From contig CM048847.1 of assembly GCA_026545225.1 (NCBI GenBank), positions 2,046,001 through 2,110,000 of the forward strand: 64,000 bases of DNA, in the 5' to 3' direction. The DNA comes from Cornus controversa. Taxonomy: Eukaryota > Streptophyta > Magnoliopsida > Cornales > Cornaceae. Numbering within the stretch: position 1 is the stretch's first letter; each line of letters starts with the position of its first letter. The position numbers were made by a program, and so were the translations under genes. Under the pieces are notes generated by a model. The model ran no database searches. It saw only the letters and a list, made by a program, of their open reading frames with translations, and was not told where the DNA came from. Of the stretch, positions 22,413 to 36,004 are shown piece by piece.

Positions 22413-25131
22413 ATGGTTGGTAGCTTGCTAATTGTTTCCTTTAGATGTCCAAACGGTCGAACTTGGAACAAAGCACCATACGGTTGTGATGAAGATCGGA
22501 TTGACATGTTCGTCACTTCTTTTGGATGCTTTGATGGTCTAATTTGGAAAAAAGAAACTTACGATTCTGATTATGGCACGACTTCTCAAGGAATGGGTTT
22601 TTGAATCAGAACAACTCAAACTAAACTTGTTTAAAATCCTCGATAGCTTGGGAATTGTTTCTTTGACTTTTCCAGATGCTTGAAGTTGGCATAGAGTACC
22701 ATACGGTTGTGATCATTCATGAGTGCAGCAAGGAATTACTATTTTTGATTCAGGACGTCCTGATGGTTGAATTTGGCATAAAGCAATGTATAATTCTAAG
22801 TATGGCACGATTTCACGTGGATTGGACTTTTCAAATCAGGACAAGTCAAACGAAACAAGTTCGAAACCGTTGTTGTCATTCTCTATTTTTCTGAACATCC
22901 AGATGGTCAATTCTAGCACAAAGCGCCATACGGTTGTCGTCATGCCTGATTATTGCAAGCAATTGTTCTTTCTACTCAGAACAACTCAAACAAACACGGA
23001 TGAAGATCGGATTGACATGCTCGTCGTTTCTTTGGGACGCTTTGATGGTTTCATTTAGAAAAAAGCATCGTACGATTATGATTATGGCACGACTTCTCTT
23101 GGAATGCGGTTTTCGAATCAAAACAACTCAAATGAAACAAGTTTAAAATGGTTGGTAGCTTGCTAATTGTTTCCTTTAGATGTCCAAACGGTCGAACTTG
23201 GAACAAAGCACCATACGGTTGTGATGAAGATCGGATTGACATGTTCGTCACTTCTTTTGGATGCTTTGATGGTCTAATTTGGAAAAAAGAAACTTACGAT
23301 TCTGATTATGGCACGACTTCTCAAGGAATGGGTTTTTGAATCAGAACAACTCAAACTAAACTTGTTTAAAATTATCGATAGCTTGGGAATTATTTCTTTT
23401 ACTTGTCCAGATGGTTGAAGTTGGCATAGAGCACCATACGGTTGTGATCATTCATGGGTGCGGCATGGAATTACTCTTTTCGATTCAGGACATCCTGACG
23501 GTTGAATTTGGCATAAAGCAACGTATAATTCTAGGTATAGCACGATTTCACGTGGATTGGGACTTTTCGAATCAGGACAAGTCAAACGAAACAAGTTCGA
23601 AACCGTTCTTGTCATTCTCTATTCTTCTGGACATCCTGATGGTCAATTCTAGCACAAAGCGCCATACAGTTGTCGCCATGCCTGATTATTGCAAGCAATT
23701 GTTCTTTCGAGTCAGAATAACTCAAACAAACACGGATGAAGATCGGATTGACATGCTCGTCGTTTCTTTGGGACGCTTTTATGGTTTTATTTAGAAAAAA
23801 GCAGCGTACGATTAGTATTATGGCACGACTTCTCTTGGAATGCGGTTTTCGAATCAAAACAACTCAAATGAAACAAGTTTAAAATGGTTGGTAGCTTGCT
23901 AATTGTTTCCTTTAGATGTCCAAACGGTCGAACTTGGAACAAAGCACCATACGGTTGTGATGAAGATCGGATTGACATGTTCGTCACTTCTTTTGGATGC
24001 TTTGATGGTCTAATTTGGAAAAAAGAAACTTACGATTCTGATTATGGCACGACTTCTCAAGGAATGGGTTTTTGAATCAGAACAACTCAAACTAAACTTG
24101 TTTAAAATCCTCGATAGCTTGGGAATTGTTTCTTTTACTTTTCCAGATGCTTGAAGTTGGCATAGAGTACCATACGGTTGTGATCATTCATGAGTGCAGC
24201 AAGGAATTACTATTTTTGATTCAGGACGTCCTGATGGTTGAATTTGGCATAAAGCAATGTATAATTCTAAGTATGGCACGATTTCACGTGGATTGGACTT
24301 TTCAAATCAGGACAAGTCAAACGAAACAAGTTTGAAACCGTTGTTGTCATTCTCTATTTTTCTGAACATCCAGATGGTCAATTCTAGCACAAAGCGCCAT
24401 ACGGTTGTCGTCATGCCTGATTATTGCAAGCAATTGTTCTTTTGACTCAGAACAACTCAAACAAACACGGATGAAGATCGGATTGACATGCTCGTCGTTT
24501 CTTTGGGACGCTTTGATTGTTTCATTTAGAAAAAAGCAGCGTACGATTATGATTATGGCACGACTTCTCTTGGAATGCGGTTTTCGAATCAAAACAACTC
24601 AAATGAAACAAGTTTAAAATGGTTGGTAGCTTGCTAATTGTTTCCTTTAGATGTCCAAACGGTCGAACTTGGAACAAAGCACCATACGGTTGTGATCATT
24701 CATGGGTGCAGCATGGAATTACTCTTTTCGATTCAGGACATCCTGACGGTTGAATTTGGCATAAAGCAACGTATAATTCTAGGTATAGCACGATTTCACG
24801 TGGATTGGGACTTTTCGAATCAGGACAAGTCAAACGAAACAAGTTCGAAACCGTTCTTGTCATTCTCTATTCTTCTGGACATCCTGATGGTCAATTCTAG
24901 CACAAAGCGCCATACAGTTGTCGTCATGCCTGATTATTGCAAGCAATTGTTCTTTCGAGTCAGAACAACTCAAACAAACACGGATGAAGATCGGATTGAC
25001 ATGCTCGTCGTTTCTTTGGGACGCTTTGATGGTTTTATTTAGAAAAAAGCAGCGTACGATTAGTATTATGGCACGACTTCTCTTGGAATGCGGTTTTCGA
25101 ATCAAAACAACTCAAATGAAACAAGTTTAAA
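22413..25131. repeat. Domain B HOR block 7, 2,719 bp
   Basis: Monomers at 22413, 23148, 23884 and 24619, with the beta monomer present again. Beta is marked by aaattatcgatagc, gttgtcgccatgcc and cagaataactcaaac, shared with blocks 8, 9 and 10. Confidence 0.92.
24619..25131. repeat. Gamma monomer 7 (513 bp)
   Basis: Same junction as the other gamma copies. It has aagttcgaaaccg where gamma 4 to 6 have aagtttgaaaccg. Confidence 0.93.
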
Positions 25132-28100
25132 ATGGTTGGTAGCTTGCTAATTGTTTCCTTTAGATGTCCAAACGGTCGAACTTGGAACAAAGCACCATAC
25201 GGTTGTGATGAAGATCGGATTGACATGTTCGTCACTTCTTTTGGATGCTTTGATGGTCTAATTTGGAAAAAAGAAACTTACGATTCTGATTATGGCACGA
25301 CTTCTCAAGGAATGGGTTTTTGAATCAGAACAACTCAAACTAAACTTGTTTAAAATCCTCGATAGCTTGGGAATTGTTTCTTTGACTTTTCCAGATGCTT
25401 GAAGTTGGCATAGAGTACCATACGGTTGTGATCATTCATGAGTGCAGCAAGGAATTACTATTTTTGATTCAGGACGTCCTGATGGTTGAATTTGGCATAA
25501 AGCAATGTATAATTCTAAGTATGGCACGATTTCACGTGGATTGGACTTTTCAAATCAGGACAAGTCAAACGAAACAAGTTCGAAACCGTTGTTGTCATTC
25601 TCTATTTTTCTGAACATCCAGATGGTCAATTCTAGCACAAAGCGCCATACGGTTGTCGTCATGCCTGATTATTGCAAGCAATTGTTCTTTCTACTCAGAA
25701 CAACTCAAACAAACACGGATGAAGATCGGATTGACATGCTCGTCGTTTCTTTGGGACGCTTTGATGGTTTCATTTAGAAAAAAGCATCGTACGATTATGA
25801 TTATGGCACGACTTCTCTTGGAATGCGGTTTTCGAATCAAAACAACTCAAATGAAACAAGTTTAAAATGGTTGGTAGCTTGCTAATTGTTTCCTTTAGAT
25901 GTCCAAACGGTCGAACTTGGAACAAAGCACCATACGGTTGTGATGAAGATCGGATTGACATGTTCGTCACTTCTTTTGGATGCTTTGATGGTCTAATTTG
26001 GAAAAAAGAAACTTACGATTCTGATTATGGCACGACTTCTCAAGGAATGGGTTTTTGAATCAGAACAACTCAAACTAAACTTGTTTAAAATTATCGATAG
26101 CTTGGGAATTATTTCTTTTACTTGTCCAGATGGTTGAAGTTGGCATAGAGCACCATACGGTTGTGATCATTCATGGGTGCGGCATGGAATTACTCTTTTC
26201 GATTCAGGACATCCTGACGGTTGAATTTGGCATAAAGCAACGTATAATTCTAGGTATAGCACGATTTCACGTGGATTGGGACTTTTCGAATCAGGACAAG
26301 TCAAACGAAACAAGTTCGAAACCGTTCTTGTCATTCTCTATTCTTCTGGACATCCTGATGGTCAATTCTAGCACAAAGCGCCATACAGTTGTCGCCATGC
26401 CTGATTATTGCAAGCAATTGTTCTTTCGAGTCAGAATAACTCAAACAAACACGGATGAAGATCGGATTGACATGCTCGTCGTTTCTTTGGGACGCTTTTA
26501 TGGTTTTATTTAGAAAAAAGCAGCGTACGATTAGTATTATGGCACGACTTCTCTTGGAATGCGGTTTTCGAATCAAAACAACTCAAATGAAACAAGTTTA
26601 AAATGGTTGGTAGCTTGCTAATTGTTTCCTTTAGATGTCCAAACGGTCGAACTTGGAACAAAGCACCATACGGTTGTGATGAAGATCGGATTGACATGTT
26701 CGTCACTTCTTTTGGATGCTTTGATGGTCTAATTTGGAAAAAAGAAACTTACGATTCTGATTATGGCACGACTTCTCAAGGAATGGGTTTTTGAATCAGA
26801 ACAACTCAAACTAAACTTGTTTAAAATCCTCGATAGCTTGGGAATTGTTTCTTTGACTTTTCCAAATGCTTGAAGTTGGCATAGAGTACCATACTGTTGT
26901 GATCATTCATGAGTGCAGCAAGGAATTACTATTTTTGATTCAGGACGTCCTGATGGTTGAATTTGGCATAAAGCAATGTATAATTCTAAGTAAGGCACGA
27001 TTTCACGTGGATTGGACTTTTCAAATCAGGCAAGTCAAACGAAACAAGTTCGAAACCGTTGTTGTCATTCTCTATTTTTCTGAACATCCAGATGGTCAAT
27101 TCTAGTACAAAGCGCCATACGGTTGTCGTCATGCCTGATTATTGCAAGCAATTGTTCTTTCTACTGAGAACAACTCAAACAAACACGGATGAAGATCGGA
27201 TTGACATGCTCGTCGTTTCTTTGGGACGCTTTGATGGTTTCATTTAGAAAAAAGCATCGTACGATATGATTATGGCACGACTTCTCTTGGAATGCGGTTT
27301 TCGAATCAAAACAACTCAAATGAAACAAGTTTAAAATGGTTGGTAGCTTGCTAATTGTTTCCTTTAGATGTCCAAACGGTCGAACTTGGAACAAAGCACC
27401 ATACGGTTGTGATGAAGATCGGATTGACATGTTCGTCACTTCTTTTGGATGCTTTGATGGTCTAATTTGGAAAAAAGAAACTTACGATTCTGATTATGGC
27501 ACGACTTCTCAACGAATGGGTTTTTGAATCAGAACAACTCAAACTAAACTTGTTTAAAATCCTCGATAGCTTGGGAATTGTTTCTTTTACTTTTCCAGAT
27601 GCTTGAAGTTGGCATAGAGTACCATACGGTTGTGATCATTCATGAGTGCAGCAAGGAATTACTATTTTTGATTCAGGACGTCCTGATGGTTGAATTTGGC
27701 ATAAAGCAATGTATAATTCTAAGTATGGCACGATTTCACGTGGATTGGACTTTTCAAATCAGGACAAGTCAAACGAAACAAGTTTGAAACCGTTGTTGTC
27801 ATTCTCTATTTTTCTGAACATCCAGATGGTCAATTCTAGCACAAAGCGCCATACGGTTGTCGTCATGCCTGATTATTGCAAGCAATTGTTCTTTTGACTC
27901 AGAACAACTCAAACAAACACGGATGAAGATCGGATTGACATGCTCGTCGTTTCTTTGGGACGCTTTGATTGTTTCATTTAGAAAAAAGCAGCGTACGATT
28001 ATGATTATGGCACGACTTCTCTTGGAATGCGGTTTTCGAATCAAAACAACTCAAATGAAACAAGTTTAAAATGGTTGGTAGCTTGCTAATTGTTTCCTTT

Positions 28101-28583
28101 AGATGTCCAAACGGTCGAACTTGGAACAAAGCACCATACGGTTGTGATCATTCATGGGTGCAGCATGGAATTACTCTTTTCGATTCAGGACATCCTGACG
28201 GTTGAATTTGGCATAAAGCAACGTATAATTCTAGGTATAGCGCGATTTCACGTGGATTGGGACTTTTCGAATCAGGACAAGTCAAACGAAACAAGTTTGA
28301 AACCGTTCTTGTCATTCTCTATTCTTCTGGACATCCTGATGGTCAATTCTAGCACAAAGCGCCATACAGTTGTCGTCATGCCTGATTATTGCAAGCAATT
28401 GTTCTTTCGAGTCAGAACAACTCAAACAAACACGGATGAAGATCGGATTGACATGCTCGTCGTTTCTTTGGGACGCTTTGATGGTTTTATTTAGAAAAAA
28501 GCAGCGTACGATTAGTATTATGGCACGACTTCTCTTGGAATGCGGTTTTCGAATCAAAACAACTCAAATGAAACAAGTTTAAA
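25132..28583. repeat. Domain B HOR block 8, 3,452 bp, five monomers
   Basis: Order is alpha-x (25132), beta (25867), alpha-x (26603, 733 bp), alpha-y (27336), gamma (28071). The first two match block 7. The last three match block 4, including ccatactgttg, agtaaggcac and the one-base deletion in cgtacgatatg. A further base is missing at about 27030 (aatcaggcaagtc). It looks like a join of a block-7 front and a block-4 body. Confidence 0.92.
28071..28583. repeat. Gamma monomer 8 (513 bp)
   Basis: Same junction as the other gamma copies, with the private change tatagcgcgattt. It closes the five-monomer block 8. Confidence 0.93.
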
Positions 28584-31302
28584 ATGGTTGGTAGCTTGCT
28601 AATTGTTTCCTTTAGATGTCCAAACGGTCGAACTTGGAACAAAGCACCATACGGTTGTGATGAAGATCGGATTGACATGTTCGTCACTTCTTTTGGATGC
28701 TTTGATGGTCTAATTTGGAAAAAAGAAACTTACGATTCTGATTATGGCACGACTTCTCAAGGAATGGGTTTTTGAATCAGAACAACTCAAACTAAACTTG
28801 TTTAAAATCCTCGATAGCTTGGGAATTGTTTCTTTGACTTTTCCAGATGCTTGAAGTTGGCATAGAGTACCATACGGTTGTGATCATTCATGAGTGCAGC
28901 AAGGAATTACTATTTTTGATTCAGGACGTCCTGATGGTTGAATTTGGCATAAAGCAATGTATAATTCTAAGTATGGCACGATTTCACGTGGATTGGACTT
29001 TTCAAATCAGGACAAGTCAAACGAAACAAGTTCGAAACCGTTGTTGTCATTCTCTATTTTTCTGAACATCCAGATGGTCAATTCTAGCACAAAGCGCCAT
29101 ACGGTTGTCGTCATGCCTGATTATTGCAAGCAATTGTTCTTTCTACTCAGAACAACTCAAACAAACACGGATGAAGATCGGATTGACATGCTCGTCGTTT
29201 CTTTGGGACGCTTTGATGGTTTCATTTAGAAAAAAGCATCGTACGATTATGATTATGGCACGACTTCTCTTGGAATGCGGTTTTCGAATCAAAACAACTC
29301 AAATGAAACAAGTTTAAAATGGTTGGTAGCTTGCTAATTGTTTCCTTTAGATGTCCAAACGGTCGAACTTGGAACAAAGCACCATACGGTTGTGATGAAG
29401 ATCGGATTGACATGTTCGTCACTTCTTTTGGATGCTTTGATGGTCTAATTTGGAAAAAAGAAACTTACGATTCTGATTATGGCACGACTTCTCAAGGAAT
29501 GGGTTTTTGAATCAGAACAACTCAAACTAAACTTGTTTAAAATTATCGATAGCTTGGGAATTATTTCTTTTACTTGTCCAGATGGTTGAAGTTGGCATAG
29601 AGCACCATACGGTTGTGATCATTCATGGGTGCGGCATGGAATTACTCTTTTCGATTCAGGACATCCTGACGGTTGAATTTGGCATAAAGCAACGTATAAT
29701 TCTAGGTATAGCACGATTTCACGTGGATTGGGACTTTTCGAATCAGGACAAGTCAAACGAAACAAGTTCGAAACCGTTCTTGTCATTCTCTATTCTTCTG
29801 GACATCCTGATGGTCAATTCTAGCACAAAGTGCCATACAGTTGTCGCCATGCCTGATTATTGCAAGCAATTGTTCTTTCGAGTCAGAATAACTCAAACAA
29901 ACACGGATGAAGATCGGATTGACATGCTCGTCGTTTCTTTGGGACGCTTTTATGGTTTTATTTAGAAAAAAGCAGCGTACGATTAGTATTATGGCACGAC
30001 TTCTCTTGGAATGCGGTTTTCGAATCAAAACAACTCAAATGAAACAAGTTTAAAATGGTTGGTAGCTTGCTAATTGTTTCCTTTAGATGTCCAAACGGTC
30101 GAACTTGGAACAAAGCACCATACGGTTGTGATGAAGATCGGATTGACATGTTCGTCACTTCTTTTGGATGCTTTGATGGTCTAATTTGGAAAAAAGAAAC
30201 TTACGATTCTGATTATGGCACGACTTCTCAAGGAATGGGTTTTTGAATCAGAACAACTCAAACTAAACTTGTTTAAAATCCTCGATAGCTTGGGAATTGT
30301 TTCTTTTACTTTTCCAGATGCTTGAATTTGGCATAGAGTACCATACGGTTGTGATCATTCATGAGTGCAGCAAGGAATTACTATTTTTGATTCAGGACGT
30401 CCTGATGGTTGAATTTGGCATAAAGCAATGTATAATTCTAAGTATGGCACGATTTCACGTGGATTGGACTTTTCAAATCAGGACAAGTCAAACGAAACAA
30501 GTTTGAAACCGTTGTTGTCATTCTCTATTTTTCTGAACATCCAGATGGTCAATTCTAGCACAAAGCGCCATACGGTTGTCGTCATGCCTGATTATTGCAA
30601 GCAATTGTTCTTTTGACTCAGAACAACTCAAACAAACACGGATGAAGATCGGATTGACATGCTCGTCGTTTCTTTGGGACGCTTTGATTGTTTCATTTAG
30701 AAAAAAGCAGCGTACGATTATGATTATGGCACGACTTCTCTTGGAATGCGGTTTTCGAATCAAAACAACTCAAATGAAACAAGTTTAAAATGGTTGGTAG
30801 CTTGCTAATTGTTTCCTTTAGATGTCCAAACGGTCGAACTTGGAACAAAGCACCATACGGTTGTGATCATTCATGGGTGCAGCATGGAATTACTCTTTTC
30901 GATTCAGGACATCCTGACGGTTGAATTTGGCATAAAGCAACGTATAATTCTAGGTATAGCACGATTTCACGTGGATTGGGACTTTTCGAATCAGGACAAG
31001 TCAAACGAAACAAGTTCGAAACCGTTCTTGTCATTCTCTATTCTTCTGGACATCCTGATGGTCAATTCTAGCACAAAGCGCCATACAGTTGTCGTCATGC
31101 CTGATTATTGCAAGCAATTGTTCTTTCGAGTCAGAACAACTCAAACAAACACGGATGAAGATCGGATTGACATGCTCGTCGTTTCTTTGGGACGCTTTGA
31201 TGGTTTTATTTAGAAAAAAGCAGCGTACGATTAGTATTATGGCACGACTTCTCTTGGAATGCGGTTTTCGAATCAAAACAACTCAAATGAAACAAGTTTA
31301 AA
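28584..31302. repeat. Domain B HOR block 9, 2,719 bp
   Basis: Monomers at 28584, 29319, 30055 and 30790. The beta monomer carries the gttgtcgccatgcc set of blocks 7, 8 and 10, with one own change (aaagtgccatac near 29827). Confidence 0.92.
30790..31302. repeat. Gamma monomer 9 (513 bp)
   Basis: Same junction as the other gamma copies. It closes HOR block 9. Confidence 0.93.
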
Positions 31303-34021
31303 ATGGTTGGTAGCTTGCTAATTGTTTCCTTTAGATGTCCAAACGGTCGAACTTGGAACAAAGCACCATACGGTTGTGATGAAGATCGGATTGACATGTT
31401 CGTCACTTCTTTTGGATGCTTTGATGGTCTAATTTGGAAAAAAGAAACTTACGATTCTGATTATGGCACGACTTCTCAAGGAATGGGTTTTTGAATCAGA
31501 ACAACTCAAACTAAACTTGTTTAAAATCCTCGATAGCTTGGGAATTGTTTCTTTGACTTTTCCAGATGCTTGAAGTTGGCATAGAGTACCATACGGTTGT
31601 GATCATTCATGAGTGCAGCAAGGAATTACTATTTTTGATTCAGGACGTCCTGATGGTTGAATTTGGCATAAAGCAATGTATAATTCTAAGTATGGCACGA
31701 TTTCACGTGGATTGGACTTTTCAAATCAGGACAAGTCAAACGAAACAAGTTCGAAACCGTTGTTGTCATTCTCTATTTTTCTGAACATCCAGATGGTCAA
31801 TTCTAGCACAAAGCGCCATACGGTTGTCGTCATGCCTGATTATTGCAAGCAATTGTTCTTTCTACTCAGAACAACTCAAACAAACACGGATGAAGATCGG
31901 ATTGACATGCTCGTCGTTTCTTTGGGACGCTTTGATGGTTTCATTTAGAAAAAAGCATCGTACGATTATGATTATGGCACGACTTCTCTTGGAATGCGGT
32001 TTTCGAATCAAAACAACTCAAATGAAACAAGTTTAAAATGGTTGGTAGTTTGCTAATTGTTTCCTTTAGATGTCCAAACGGTCGAACTTGGAACAAAGCA
32101 CCATACAGTTGTGATGAAGATCGGATTGACATGTTCGTCACTTCTTTTGGATGCTTTGATGGTCTAATTTGGAAAAAAGAAACTTACGATTCTGATTATG
32201 GCACGACTTCTCAAGGAATGGGTTTTTGAATCAGAACAACTCAAACTAAACTTGTTTAAAATTATCGATAGCTTGGGAATTATTTCTTTTACTTGTCCAG
32301 ATGGTTGAAGTTGGCATAGAGCACCATACGGTTGTGATCATTCATGGGTGCGGCATGGAATTACTCTTTTCGATTCAGGACATCCTGACGGTTGAATTTG
32401 GCATAAAGCAACGTATAATTCTAGGTATAGCACGATTTCACGTGGATTGGGACTTTTCGAATCAGGACAAGTCAAACGAAACAAGTTCGAAACCGTTCTT
32501 GTCATTCTCTATTCTTCTGGACATCCTGATGGTCAATTCTAGCACAAAGCGCCATACAATTGTCGCCATGCCTGATTATTGCAAGCAATTGTTCTTTCGA
32601 GTCAGAATAACTCAAACAAACACGGATGAAGATCGGATTGACATGCTCGTCGTTTCTTTGGGACGCTTTGATGGTTTTATTTAGAAAAAAGCAGCGTACG
32701 ATTAGTATTATGGCACGACTTCTCTTGGAATGCGGTTTTCGAATCAAAACAACTCAAATGAAACAAGTTTAAAATGGTTGGTAGCTTGCTAATTGTTTCC
32801 TTTAGATGTCCAAACGGTCGAACTTGGAACAAAGCACCATACGGTTGTGATGAAGATCGGATTGACATGTTCGTCACTTCTTTTGGATGCTTTGATGGTC
32901 TAATTTGGAAAAAAGAAACTTACGATTCTGATTATGGCATGACTTCTCAAGGAATGGGTTTTTGAATCAGAACAACTCAAACTAAACTTGTTTAAAATCC
33001 TCGATAGCTTGGGAATTGTTTCTTTGACTTTTCCAAATGCTTGAAGTTGGCATAGAGTACCATACGGTTGTGATCATTCATGAGTGCAGCAAGGAATTAC
33101 TATTTTTGATTCAGGACGTCCTGATGGTTGAATTTGGCATAAAGCAATGTATAATTCTAAGTATGGCACGATTTCACGTGGATTGGACTTTTCAAATCAG
33201 GACAAGTCAAACGAAACAAGTTTGAAACCGTTGTTGTCATTCTCTATTTTTCTGAACATCCAGATGGTCAATTCTAGCACAAAGCGCCATACGGTTGTCG
33301 TCATGCCTGATTATTGCAAGCAATTGTTCTTTTGACTCAGAACAACTCAAACAAACACGGATGAAGATCGGATTGACATGCTCGTCGTTTCTTTGGGACG
33401 CTTTGATTGTTTCATTTAGAAAAAAGCAGCGTACGATTATGATTATGGCACGACTTCTCTTGGAATGCGGTTTTCGAATCAAAACAACTCAAATGAAACA
33501 AGTTTAAAATGGTTGGTAGCTTGCTAATTGTTTCCTTTAGATGTCCAAACGGTCGAACTTGGAACAAAGCACCATACGGTTGTGATCATTCATGGGTGCA
33601 GCATGGAATTACTCTTTTCGATTCAGGACATCCTGACGGTTGAATTTGGCATAAAGCAACGTATAATTCTAGGTATAGCACGATTTCACGTGGATTGGGA
33701 CTTTTCGAATCAGGACAAGTCAAACGAAACAAGTTCGAAACCGTTCTTGTCATTCTCTATTCTTCTGGACATCCTGATGGTCAATTCTAGCACAAAGCGC
33801 CATACAGTTGTCGTCATGCCTGATTATTGCAAGCAATTGTTCTTTCGAGTCAGAACAACTCAAACAAACACGGATGAAGATCGGATTGACATGCTCGTCG
33901 TTTCTTTGGGACGCTTTGATGGTTTTATTTAGAAAAAAGCAGCGTACGATTAGTATTATGGCACGACTTCTCTTGGAATGCGGTTTTCGAATCAAAACAA
34001 CTCAAATGAAACAAGTTTAAA
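31303..34021. repeat. Domain B HOR block 10, 2,719 bp
   Basis: Monomers at 31303, 32038, 32774 and 33509. The beta monomer reads catacaattgtcgcc. The alpha-y monomer carries ggcatgacttctc (32936) and tttccaaatgc, which recur in block 11. Confidence 0.92.
33509..34021. repeat. Gamma monomer 10 (513 bp)
   Basis: Same junction as the other gamma copies. It closes HOR block 10. Confidence 0.93.
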
Positions 34022-35269
34022 ATGGTTGGTAGCTTGCTAATTGTTTCCTTTAGATGTCCAAACGGTCGAACTTGGAACAAAGCACCATACGGTTGTGATG
34101 AAGATCGGATTGACATGTTCGTCACTTCTTTTGGATGCTTTGATGGTCTAATTTGGAAAAAAGAAACTTACGATTCTGATTATGGCATGACTTCTCAAGG
34201 AATGGGTTTTTGAATCAGAACAACTCAAACTAAACTTGTTTAAAATCCTCGATAGCTTGGGAATTGTTTCTTTGACTTTTCCAAATGCTTGAAGTTGGCA
34301 TAGAGTACCATACGGTTGTGATCATTCATGAGTGCAGCAAGGAATTACTATTTTTGATTCAGGACGTCCTGATGGTTGAATTTGGCATAAAGCAATGTAT
34401 AATTCTAAGTATGGCACGATTTCACGTGGATTGGACTTTTCAAATCAGGACAAGTCAAACGAAACAAGTTTGAAACCGTTGTTGTCATTCTCTATTTTTC
34501 TGAACATCCAGATGGTCAATTCTAGCACAAAGCGCCATACGGTTGTCGTCATGCCTGATTATTGCAAGCAATTGTTCTTTTGACTCAGAACAACTCAAAC
34601 AAACACGGATGAAGATCGGATTGACATGCTCGTCGTTTCTTTGGGACGCTTTGATTGTTTCATTTAGAAAAAAGCAGCGTACGATTATGATTATGGCACG
34701 ACTTCTCTTGGAATGCGGTTTTCGAATCAAAACAACTCAAATGAAACAAGTTTAAAATGGTTGGTAGCTTGCTAATTGTTTCCTTTAGATGTCCAAACGG
34801 TCGAACTTGGAACAAAGCACCATACGGTTGTGATCATTCATGGGTGCAGCATGGAATTACTCTTTTCGATTCAGGACATCCTGACGGTTGAATTTGGCAT
34901 AAAGCAACGTATAATTCTAGGTATAGCACGATTTCACGTGGATTGGGACTTTTCGAATCAGGACAAGTCAAACGAAACAAGTTCGAAACCGTTCTTGTCA
35001 TTCTCTATTCTTCTGGACATCCTGATGGTCAATTCTAGCACAAAGCGCCATACAGTTGTCGTCATGCCTGATTATTGCAAGCAATTGTTCTTTCGAGTCA
35101 GAACAACTCAAACAAACACGGATGAAGATCGGATTGACATGCTCGTCGTTTCTTTGGGACGCTTTGATGGTTTTATTTAGAAAAAAGCAGCGTACGATTA
35201 GTATTATGGCACGACTTCTCTTGGAATGCGGTTTTCGAATCAAAACAACTCAAATGAAACAAGTTTAAA
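34022..35269. repeat. Domain B HOR block 11, 1,248 bp, two monomers
   Basis: Only alpha-y (34022) and gamma (34757). It repeats the last 1,248 bp of block 10 with the same private ggcatgacttctc at 34184, exactly 1,248 bp downstream, so it is a recent tandem duplication of the alpha-y/gamma pair. Confidence 0.92.
34757..35269. repeat. Gamma monomer 11 (513 bp), last of its kind
   Basis: Same junction as the other gamma copies. No gamma monomer occurs to its right, so this copy marks the effective end of the domain B pattern. Confidence 0.93.
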
Positions 35270-36004
35270 ATGGTTGGTAGCTTGCTAATTGTTTCCTTTA
35301 GATGTCCAAACGGTCGAACTTGGAACAAAGCACCATACGGTTTTGATGAAGATCGGATTGACATGTTCGTCACTTCTTTTGGATGCTTTGATGGTCTAAT
35401 TTGGAAAAAAGAAACTTACGATTCTGATTATGGCACGACTTCTCAAGGAATGGGTTCTTGAATCAGAACAACTCAAACTAAACTTGTTTAAAATCCTCGA
35501 TAGCTTGGGAATTGTTTCTTTGACTTTTCCAAATGCTTGAAGTTGGCATAGAGTACCATACGGTTGTGATCATTCATGAGTGCAGCAAGGAATTACTATT
35601 TTTGATTCAGGATGTCCTGATGGTTGAATTTGGCATAAAGCAATGTATAATTCTAAGTATGGCACGATTTCACGTGGATTGGACTTTTCAAATCAGGACA
35701 AGTCAAACGAAACAAGTTCGAAACCGTTGTTGTCATTCTCTATTTTTCTGAACATCCAGATGGTCAATTCTAGCACAAAGCGCCATACGGTTGTCGTCAT
35801 GCCTGATTATTGCAAGCAATTGTTCTTTCTACTCAGAACAACTCAAACAAACACGGATGAAGATCGGATTGACATGCTCGTCGTTTCTTTGGGACGCTTT
35901 GATGGTTTCATTTAGAAAAAAGCATCGTACGATTATGATTATGGCACGACTTCTCTTGGAATGCGGTTTTCGAATCAAAACAACTCAAATGAAACAAGTT
36001 TAAA

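Larger units (their letters stand above)
8308..36004. repeat. Domain B: 2,719-bp HOR family with gamma monomers
   Basis: Eleven blocks, each ending in a 513-bp gamma monomer, are followed by one further alpha-x monomer at 35270-36004. The full order is alpha-x (ttctttctactc, catcgtacg), beta (mostly gtgcggcatgg), alpha-y (ttcttttgactc, gattgtttc), gamma. Block lengths are 2,719 bp six times, and 1,982, 1,983, 1,983, 3,452 and 1,248 bp in the others. The long and short blocks gained or lost whole monomers. Confidence 0.92.
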
